A DNA stretch of 8,910 bases. Source: Pseudomonadota bacterium (GTDB taxonomy: Bacteria; Pseudomonadota; Gammaproteobacteria; Burkholderiales; Thiobacillaceae). The position numbers and the translations under genes are program-made. The notes beneath the pieces were generated by a model. It did not search any database, had not been told where the DNA came from, and worked only from the letters and a program-made list of their open reading frames with translations. Shown here one piece after another: positions 1 to 5,322 of this stretch; position 1 is the stretch's first letter; every line of letters starts with the position of its first letter. The stretch lies in the NCBI GenBank assembly GCA_021802595.1, contig JAJZRT010000111.1, forward strand, positions 1 through 8,910, read 5' to 3'.

Positions 1-1
1 G

Positions 2-403
2 AGCTGCTTCATGCAGCTCATGGTGCCGTCGCCCGCGACAGTCCATTTGCTCAGCTGGCAAGGGACGGCCGACTTCTATGCCACGGTGATGGCGTGGTGG
101 CGGCACATCAGGCCGCAGCTGACGATGGACGTCATCGAGTTCCGCTACGAGGATGCGGTCGTCCAGTTCGAACCGACTTTCCGGCGCGTCTTCGACGCGC
201 TGGGACTGGCCTGGGATGACGGCGTGAAGCAATTTCACGAGCACGCGGCGAATAAACACATCGCCAGTCCCAGTCGCACGCAGGTGGCGCAGCCCCTGTA
301 TGCCTCCTCGGTGGGGCGCTGGCAGCACTACACGGCGGAGTTCGCGCCAGTGGCCCGCACCCTCGAGCCATTTATCGCCGCCTTCGGCTACGCGCCTTTC
401 TGA
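2..403 (+). CDS. Sulfotransferase, C-terminal part (5' end beyond window)
   Basis: The reading frame is open to the left edge, so the apparent ATG at 11 is internal and the gene begins outside the window. The visible 133 residues start with SCFMQ, which aligns with SCMMQ and SCLMQ just after the 3'-phosphate-binding motif of the two complete sulfotransferases at 428-2251 and 2334-3980. Shared landmarks follow in order: an FRYED motif matching IRYED/VRYED, a QVAQPLY motif matching QVTQPIY, an RWQHY motif matching RWKRY, and a terminal LEPFIAAFGY matching LQPFIDRFGY. It is therefore the C-terminal third of a related PAPS-dependent sulfotransferase. Whether it also has TPRs cannot be seen. It is more diverged than the other two are from each other, and it converges on the next gene with 24 bases between stop codons. 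The sulfate acceptor is unknown. Confidence 0.87.
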   Translation, partial: SCFMQLMVPSPATVHLLSWQGTADFYATVMAWWRHIRPQLTMDVIEFRYEDAVVQFEPTFRRVFDALGLAWDDGVKQFHEHAANKHIASPSRTQVAQPLYASSVGRWQHYTAEFAPVARTLEPFIAAFGYAPF

Positions 404-407
404 ATCC

Positions 408-420
408 GGCGCGACACGCC
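408..420. other. Short hairpin between convergent genes
   Basis: GGCG-CGACA-CGCC can form a four-base-pair stem inside the 24-base gap between two convergent stop codons. It has no T-tract on either strand and is too short to count as an intrinsic terminator. It is noted only because it is the sole visible structure in the gap. Confidence 0.15.
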
Positions 421-427
421 AGCGGTC

Positions 428-2251
428 TCATTCCTGATAGCCGAAACGGTCGATGAACGGCTGCAAGGTCGCCATGACCGGCTGGAATTCCTCTGCATAG
501 CGTTTCCAGCGGTACCTTGCATGCTGGTAGATCGGCTGGGTGACCTGGTGGTAGCTGGGCGTCATGATGGCAAAGCGTTGCTGCGCATGACGTGTATGCT
601 CCAATACGGCATCGCTCCAATCCACACCGATGAATTCCAGTAGTTTCCTGGCTTCCGGTTCGAAATTCCCGATCAGGTCCTCGTAGCGGATGCGTTGCCA
701 ATGAAGTGGCAGACGCTCGGCGGTTTCACCCCAGGCATCCATCACCCGCGCGTAGATTTCCGCAATGCTTTCCAGGCTGACGAATCCGGCCATGGCATCG
801 TTGTGGGAGAAGTTCTGCATCATGCAGCTCAGCACGACGTCGCAGGGATGGCGCAGGGCGAGAATGAAACGGGCTTCGGGAAAAACCCGCCAGATGAGCG
901 GGGCGGACACGATATTGAGCGGCAGCTTGTCTACCAGCCGGCTGCCTGGCCGGCGCACCAGATGACGTGCCGCTTCCTGGAAATAGAGTCTGCGCAACTC
1001 GAGGATATGCGGCTCGCTGAGCGCCTGCAGCGCACCACTGCCGCCGCCGGTCAACCCCAGGAAGGCCTGTTCCATGACCGCCGCCATGGGCTTCTCTTCC
1101 AGGGCCTGCAATGCAGGATGGCTGTCAAGAATCTGCTCGAGGAGAGTGGTGCCGGAGCGCGGGAACCCGATCAGAAAAATCGGGGTGTCTTCGGATGCAG
1201 GCGTGTCCCCCGGGTCGAAGCTGGCTGCCTCGCTTCCAAGCCAAGCCCGGGCCTGGTCGATGCGGGCGAGAAAACGGGCGCGGCCGCTGCCGTCCGGATC
1301 GGTGGCCTGGGCCACGCCTCGCTTGCCTGCGCTCAGATGCGGCATGACCCGTTCCGTATGGCCTAGCCGGTCATGCAATTGCCCGAGCAACAAATGAACC
1401 TCGCAACGCGTTTCCAGGGGCATGGGGTGGCCGAGGACGCGTTCCAGCCGGGCTGCGCCCTCAGCCAGGCGATCTTTTCGCCGGTCCAGGCGGGCTGCCA
1501 CCAGGTTGAGGAGGGGATGAGCGGGAGCGGAAACCAGACCGCGTGTCACAGCTGCTTCCGCCTCGTCGAGGCTCCCCAGGCGCTCCAGCAATTCGCCTTG
1601 CTTGGCCAGAACATCCGGCGAATCCGGCTGAAGCGAGAGCGCCTGTTTGTAACATTCGAGAGCGCCTTCCATGTCCCCCATTTTTTCTTTCAGGCTGCCC
1701 AGATTGGCAATAACCTCCGCGCTACCAGGTTGTTGTGCCTGGGCCAGTTGCAGGAAGTGGGCGGCCTCGTCAATTCGGTTCAGGGTGAGCAACAAGGCGC
1801 CCAGGTCGCTCAGCGCTTCAAACTGGGTCGGCTGCAGCGCAAGTGCCTGGCGCAGGCTGGATTCCGCATCGTGCAGTCGGCCTGATTGCAGCAAGGCGTT
1901 GCCGAGCAGATAGTGTGGATCGGGGTAGTCCGGTTTGAGCCGGATCGCCTGGCGATAGCATGACATGGCGTCTTCCAGCTTGCCCTGACATTGCAACGTC
2001 ACCCCAAGGGTGTGGTGGGCGAAGGTCTGATTCGGCGCGAGCAGCACCGCCCGCCGCCCGCTGGCTTCGGCCTCGGCGTAACGGCCAAGACGACGCTGGG
2101 TCGCGCCAAGCTTGACCCAGGCTTCCACGTCAGTGGGGTCGGTCTTGCAGACGCTGGCGTACAGCATCAGCGCTTCCTCCAGACGGCTTGCCAGGGCCAG
2201 ACTGTCGGCCTTGGCTTTTTTGCTCTGGGTCAGGATGTTTTTCTTCGCCAC
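428..2251 (-). CDS. TPR-repeat sulfotransferase, 607 aa
   Basis: Predicted to transfer sulfate from PAPS to an unknown acceptor. Residues about 10-340 are TPR helices (for example ATQRRLGRYAEAEASGRRAV, LLGNALLQSGRLHDAESSLR), which usually bind protein partners. The C-terminal domain has the 5'-phosphosulfate loop GFPRSGTT at 362-369 and the 3'-phosphate motif ALRHPCDVVLS at 465-475 with R467 and S475, plus VDKLPLN at 440-446. The fold resembles the Sulfotransfer_3/tyrosylprotein sulfotransferase group. I chose the GTG at 2251 because it gives MAKKNILTQSKKAKA, which matches the MTKQNILTRGKKAQA start of the neighbouring paralogue. The open frame continues upstream to 2569 but would overlap that paralogue. 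No clear Shine-Dalgarno sequence precedes the GTG. It lies 82 bases downstream of the paralogue and is probably cotranscribed with it. No signal peptide is seen, so it is probably cytoplasmic. Confidence 0.9.
   Translation of the reverse strand: MAKKNILTQSKKAKADSLALASRLEEALMLYASVCKTDPTDVEAWVKLGATQRRLGRYAEAEASGRRAVLLAPNQTFAHHTLGVTLQCQGKLEDAMSCYRQAIRLKPDYPDPHYLLGNALLQSGRLHDAESSLRQALALQPTQFEALSDLGALLLTLNRIDEAAHFLQLAQAQQPGSAEVIANLGSLKEKMGDMEGALECYKQALSLQPDSPDVLAKQGELLERLGSLDEAEAAVTRGLVSAPAHPLLNLVAARLDRRKDRLAEGAARLERVLGHPMPLETRCEVHLLLGQLHDRLGHTERVMPHLSAGKRGVAQATDPDGSGRARFLARIDQARAWLGSEAASFDPGDTPASEDTPIFLIGFPRSGTTLLEQILDSHPALQALEEKPMAAVMEQAFLGLTGGGSGALQALSEPHILELRRLYFQEAARHLVRRPGSRLVDKLPLNIVSAPLIWRVFPEARFILALRHPCDVVLSCMMQNFSHNDAMAGFVSLESIAEIYARVMDAWGETAERLPLHWQRIRYEDLIGNFEPEARKLLEFIGVDWSDAVLEHTRHAQQRFAIMTPSYHQVTQPIYQHARYRWKRYAEEFQPVMATLQPFIDRFGYQE
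498..562. repeat. Near-identical block shared with 2437-2501
   Basis: Bases 498-514 and 522-562 are identical to 2437-2453 and 2461-2501, at a constant offset of 1939 bases. They encode the YHQVTQPIYQHARYRWKRY segment of the two tandem sulfotransferases. This is the best-conserved stretch of the paralogous pair and could support recombination or gene conversion. Confidence 0.85.
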
Positions 2252-2333
2252 TGTCTGAGGTCGAAACGGAGAGCGTCTAGGGTAGCAGGGGTGGCGGCGA
2301 TCAAATGGCGGAATTGCAGGGCATGTTAGGCAA

Positions 2334-3980
2334 TCAGTTTGAAGCTGGGGATTCAGGGGCTGAACCGATCTCGCTGTAGCCAAATTGCTGGATGAAGGGC
2401 TGCAGGGAGGGGAGGATGGGCGTGAAGGCGGACTGGTAGCGTTTCCAGCGGTATCGGGCGTGCTGGTAGATCGGCTGGGTGACCTGGTGGTAGCTGGGCG
2501 TGTTGATGAGGGCGCGTTCCCGGGCATGGCGGGTGTGGCCGAGCACGGCGTCATCCCAGCCCACGCCAAGGAAATCCAGTAGCGAGCGCGCCTCGTCCTC
2601 CAGGTTCGTGATCAGGTCTTCGTAGCGTACCTGATGCCAGTGCAGGGGCAGCCGGGCTGCGTAGTCGAGCCAACTTCCCATGACCCTGGCATAGATCTGC
2701 GCGATGCTGTCGAGGCTGACCAGGCCCGCCATGGCATCGTTGTGGCCGAAGTTCTGCATCAGGCAGCTTAAAGTGACGTCGCAGGGATGGCGGATGGCGA
2801 GGATGAAGCGGGCGTCGGGGAAGACCCGCCACAGCAAAGGGACGCGCACGATATTGAGCGGCAGCTTGTCCACCAGCAACGTGCCGGGCTGACGATCCAG
2901 AAGGCGTTCCGCTTCCGTCCAGTAGACCTGGCGCAGATGGGTGAGTTGCGGTTCCGAGAGATTGGCCAGCGCGTCGGGCCCGCCACCGGTCAAGTTCAGA
3001 AAGGCCTGCTCCAGTACCTCGGCCATGGGTTTTTCTTCCAGGGTCTGCAGGCGAGGGTGGCTGTCCAGGATCTGCTCCAGCAGCGTGGTGCCTGAGCGAG
3101 GAAAGCCGACCAGGAAAATCGGGGCCTCATCCTGGGTGACGGCAGAGGGGGGCGTCGCCAGATTGTCGCTCATCCAGGCGCGGGCGGTCTCGATGCGGTC
3201 AAGAAACCGGCTGCGGCTCTGGCCTTTGGGATCGGTGGCCAGCGCGACACGGCGCTTTCCCTCGATCAGGTGGGGCAGGGCCTTGTCCGTGTTGCCCAGG
3301 CGATCGTGGAGCTGGCCAAGCAGCAGATGGATCTCGGCGCGGCTCTCCTGGGCTGCCGGCAGGTTGAGGATGCTCTCCAGCCGGGTGACCGCCTGCGCGT
3401 GGCGGCCGGCGCGCCGGTCCACACGGGCGGCCACCAGGTTGAGGACGGGATGGCCGGGTTCCCGGGCCAGACCGCGGGCCAGGATCGCCTCTGCTTCCTC
3501 CTCCTGGCCGGCTTTTTCCAGCAGTTCGGCGCGCTTGGCTTGTATGTAGGCGGAGTCGGGTTGCAGATCCAGTGCGCGGTGGTAGAGCTCGAATGCTTCC
3601 TGTGTGCGGCCCTGCTGTTCGCGCAGCCGGGCGAGATTGGTGATCGTTTCCGCAGAATTCGGCTGCTGTGTCAGGGCGCGCTCCAGGAGCGCGGCCGCAT
3701 CATCCAGTTTGCCCTGGCCTTGCAGGGCGAGCGCCAGGGTATGCTGGGCAAAGGTCAGATGGGGGTCCAGCTTGAGTGCGCGGCGCGTACTGGCCTCGGC
3801 GTCAGGGTAACGGCCGAGCCGGTATTGCGTGGCGCCCAGCTTGGCCCAGACTTCCACATCGCTGGGATCGGTCCTGCTTACAGCCTGGTACAAGGTACAC
3901 GCTTCCTCGAACCGCCCGTCCAGGGCCAGTTGGTTGGCCTGGGCTTTCTTGCCTCGGGTCAGGATGTTCTGCTTGGTCAC
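2334..3980 (-). CDS. TPR-repeat sulfotransferase, 548 aa
   Basis: A paralogue of the 607-residue gene downstream, with the same architecture. TPR helices fill about residues 10-240 (ATQYRLGRYPDAEASTRRAL, LREQQGRTQEAFELYHRAL). The sulfotransferase domain carries GFPRSGTT at 292-299, VDKLPLN at 370-376 and AIRHPCDVTLS at 395-405 with R397 and S405. It is shorter than its paralogue because 68 residues are absent from the TPR region, which is two TPR units. The start is the GTG at 3980, with a weak AAGG eight bases upstream. It ends in a short polar tail after the QQFGY motif. Only 40 bases separate the GTG from the terminator of the PEP-CTERM gene, so its promoter must be very close, or expression depends on readthrough. 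No signal peptide is seen. The acceptor is unknown; a surface protein or exopolysaccharide is possible but not shown. Confidence 0.9.
   Translation of the reverse strand: MTKQNILTRGKKAQANQLALDGRFEEACTLYQAVSRTDPSDVEVWAKLGATQYRLGRYPDAEASTRRALKLDPHLTFAQHTLALALQGQGKLDDAAALLERALTQQPNSAETITNLARLREQQGRTQEAFELYHRALDLQPDSAYIQAKRAELLEKAGQEEEAEAILARGLAREPGHPVLNLVAARVDRRAGRHAQAVTRLESILNLPAAQESRAEIHLLLGQLHDRLGNTDKALPHLIEGKRRVALATDPKGQSRSRFLDRIETARAWMSDNLATPPSAVTQDEAPIFLVGFPRSGTTLLEQILDSHPRLQTLEEKPMAEVLEQAFLNLTGGGPDALANLSEPQLTHLRQVYWTEAERLLDRQPGTLLVDKLPLNIVRVPLLWRVFPDARFILAIRHPCDVTLSCLMQNFGHNDAMAGLVSLDSIAQIYARVMGSWLDYAARLPLHWHQVRYEDLITNLEDEARSLLDFLGVGWDDAVLGHTRHARERALINTPSYHQVTQPIYQHARYRWKRYQSAFTPILPSLQPFIQQFGYSEIGSAPESPASN
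2437..2501. repeat. Near-identical block shared with 498-562
   Basis: Partner of the block at 498-562, with 41- and 17-base exact matches split by seven differing bases. The ungapped 1939-base offset continues further into both genes, for example the catggcatcgttgtgg motif at 791 and 2730. Confidence 0.85.
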
Positions 3981-4000
3981 GATGCCAGCCTTGAATCAAA

Positions 4001-4013
4001 GCGCTCATTTTAG
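4001..4013 (-). promoter_or_regulatory. Possible weak -10 region for the sulfotransferase pair
   Basis: On the minus strand the 40 bases between the terminator and the GTG contain CCTAAAATGAG. Its TAAAAT resembles a sigma-70 -10 element. The matching -35 position would fall inside the terminator stem and is a poor match, so this is a guess rather than a supported promoter. Confidence 0.2.
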
Positions 4014-4020
4014 GCAGCAA

Positions 4021-4050
4021 AAAAAACGGCGGCCAGAGGCCGCCGTTTTT
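4021..4050 (-). terminator. Intrinsic terminator of the PEP-CTERM gene
   Basis: CGGCGGCC (4027-4034) pairs with GGCCGCCG (4038-4045) around a three-base loop. The stem is extended by A/T pairs. Read on the minus strand it is followed by a run of eight T residues, so it is a strong Rho-independent terminator 17 bases past the stop codon of the PEP-CTERM gene. It is nearly symmetric and could also stop + strand transcription. It separates this gene from the sulfotransferase pair. Confidence 0.92.
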
Positions 4051-4066
4051 CCGGCTGTCGCAGGGA

Positions 4067-4867
4067 TCAGGCGGCCTTGCGGCGACGCGCTGCGCTCAGA
4101 CCTGCCAGACCGAGACCCACCAGGGCCAGGGTAGCAGGCTCGGGAGTGGGGTTGGGGCCGGGGGGCTGGATCGTCGGCGCGAAGCCGTCCAGGTACACGT
4201 AACCGGCATGGCCGCCGTAGGGGCAGTCGGAGGCGAGCAGCGACAGGGTCAGGTCATGGCCGACGATGCTGGTGCCGCCGGCGCCTGCCGTGGTGAGGTC
4301 GATATGTTCAAGCTGCCAGCCGCTGCCATACCAATGGCCAAACTGGTATGAGGTAAACAGGCCCGATGCTGACGCGGAGCTGTAGGAGCGGGTGAGCAGG
4401 ACGGTGTTGGTGGTGTCGTCCGTCAGGGTCAGGGAGAAATAGTCAGAGTTGTTCAGCCCATGCGAGGACTCCAGCACGGCGTTCCACTGGAAGTAGATGT
4501 CGTTGCCCGTGTAGTTGGTGACGCTCTGGGAAATCGTGGAGACGGAATAGTTATTGATGGAGTTGTTCACCCGCACCGAGTAATTGCCGTTGTAGACCGT
4601 GCTTTGGCCAGTGATGGGGTCCGTGCCCGCGCCCATGATCGTGTTGACGGGGGTGCCGCCGGCGTATTGCGGGGCGGTCGGCAAAGCGCCGCCCGTATAC
4701 GGGACATACACATTGCTGCTGCAATTGTTGCTGCCCCAGCAGCCACCGCCCTGGGTCCAGCCCGAGAGGTCGCCGGTCTCAAAACCGCCATTCACGAACG
4801 CTGCCGAGAATGCGGGGCCGGAGACCATCACGGAGATGGCCAAGGCTAACGAGGATTTTTTCATCAT
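4067..4867 (-). CDS. PEP-CTERM sorted exported protein, 266 aa
   Basis: A secreted protein with a classic tripartite sorting tail: PEP at 242-244, a hydrophobic stretch at 245-259 and a basic end RRRKAA. In this system an exosortase in the inner membrane recognises the tail during export to the cell surface or exopolysaccharide matrix. The N-terminus is a Sec signal peptide (MMKKSS, hydrophobic core, likely cleavage near AFSA-A at about 22/23). The mature part begins with FVNGGFETGDLSGW (24-37) and ends its globular domain with YVYLDGFAP, features of beta-sandwich PEP-CTERM proteins that resemble carbohydrate-binding modules. It is rich in Asn, Ser, Thr, Gly and Tyr (15 Tyr) and has three Cys (43, 49, 215). 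The ATG at 4867 has GGGAGA six bases upstream; the ATG at 4864 is an equal alternative. Function beyond surface localisation is unknown. Confidence 0.93.
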   Translation of the reverse strand: MMKKSSLALAISVMVSGPAFSAAFVNGGFETGDLSGWTQGGGCWGSNNCSSNVYVPYTGGALPTAPQYAGGTPVNTIMGAGTDPITGQSTVYNGNYSVRVNNSINNYSVSTISQSVTNYTGNDIYFQWNAVLESSHGLNNSDYFSLTLTDDTTNTVLLTRSYSSASASGLFTSYQFGHWYGSGWQLEHIDLTTAGAGGTSIVGHDLTLSLLASDCPYGGHAGYVYLDGFAPTIQPPGPNPTPEPATLALVGLGLAGLSAARRRKAA

Positions 4868-4872
4868 GATGT

Positions 4873-4878
4873 TCTCCC
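4873..4878 (-). promoter_or_regulatory. Ribosome binding site of PEP-CTERM gene
   Basis: GGGAGA lies six or nine bases before the tandem ATG codons at 4867 and 4864. It excludes the in-frame start further upstream at 4930, which would place 21 non-signal residues before the signal peptide. Confidence 0.75.
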
Positions 4879-4997
4879 AAAAATTTAACCGAGGTTGGAA
4901 TCGCCAGGGTGGGCGCGATGACTCCAACACAATCCCAGAGCAACCCGATGCCAGGATTTCCAGCCTATGTCGTCACGTTGCTTCCGGTGTAGGCAAA

Positions 4998-5012
4998 GCA
5001 TCAGCCGTGCCA
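4998..5012 (-). promoter_or_regulatory. Sigma-54 (-24/-12) promoter of PEP-CTERM gene
   Basis: The minus strand reads TGGCACGGCTGATGC. The RpoN consensus is TGGCAC-N5-TTGC, so it has the full -24 element, the invariant GG and GC with the correct ten-base spacing, and only one mismatch (A for T) in the -12 box. Transcription would start near 4986, giving a leader of about 120 bases before the ATG at 4867. No comparable sigma-70 promoter is evident. RpoN control with the PrsK/PrsR regulators is known for PEP-CTERM systems; those regulator genes are not in this window. Confidence 0.72.
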
Positions 5013-5043
5013 AGAACCGGAATGTTTTATAAATGATCAATTA

Positions 5044-5059
5044 TTACAATGTGTTACAC
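5044..5059 (-). promoter_or_regulatory. Possible proximal regulator half-sites
   Basis: On the minus strand, GTGTAA (5059-5054) and TTGTAA (5049-5044) form a direct repeat with a ten-base period, one helical turn. They share the half-site seen in the distal palindrome at 5109-5127 and lie about 60-70 bases upstream of the predicted start site. The role is inferred. Confidence 0.35.
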
Positions 5060-5108
5060 GCCGCGCTGCTGGGTTTTTGGAGGTGGGCGAACCGGCTGAA
5101 AGGCTAAA

Positions 5109-5127
5109 GTGTAAAAAAACCTGACAC
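5109..5127. promoter_or_regulatory. Possible enhancer (activator) site for the sigma-54 promoter
   Basis: GTGTAA on the + strand (5109-5114) faces GTGTCA on the minus strand (5127-5122), an imperfect palindrome with an A-rich centre. It lies about 120-140 bases upstream of the predicted start site, a usual distance for enhancer-binding activators of RpoN promoters. A PrsR-like activator is a candidate binder. This is inference from position and symmetry; no binding motif was compared. Confidence 0.45.
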
Positions 5128-5276
5128 GTCGGCAGGAAGAATTCCGGCAGGCCGAAGCCGAGCCTGCGCCGGAGTGGCGAAACCCGACGGTTCGGCAGAG
5201 ATAAAGCAATGCTGCGGGCTGGCGTCGGGAGGGCATCGTCATCGCTCCAGGTGCATGGAAGCAACGAGTGACAAGC

Positions 5277-5301
5277 AGAAGCCGCGGGGGAGTCCGCTTC
5301 T
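5277..5301 (-). terminator. Weak hairpin after the symporter gene
   Basis: AGAAGC (5277-5282) can pair with GCTTCT (5296-5301), starting 22 bases beyond the symporter stop codon. There is no T-tract on the minus strand, so if it stops transcription it would need another factor. Confidence 0.25.
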
Positions 5302-5322
5302 TGCAGGTGATCCTGATTCCGG

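Larger units (their letters stand above)
4868..5322. other. 455-base intergenic regulatory region
   Basis: No credible gene is present. Frames running through it lack family features and overlap the 3' end of the symporter gene. It holds, on the minus strand, the ribosome binding site and long leader of the PEP-CTERM gene, a sigma-54-type promoter, an AT-rich stretch at about 5022-5050, and GTGTAA-type half-sites at 5044-5059 and 5109-5127. Near the symporter stop codon lies a weak hairpin. The part from about 5130 to 5270 is GC-rich and shows nothing I can name. Confidence 0.75.

Noticed and set aside
2252..2569. N-terminal extension of the 607-aa sulfotransferase to 2569
   Set aside because: It would overlap 236 bases of the paralogue upstream, is Pro/Ser/Arg-rich without family features, and the GTG at 2251 matches the paralogue's start.
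5035..5047. IHF site between activator sites and the sigma-54 promoter
   Set aside because: ATCAA is present but the flanking W and the TTR part of the consensus do not match; only general AT-richness supports bending.
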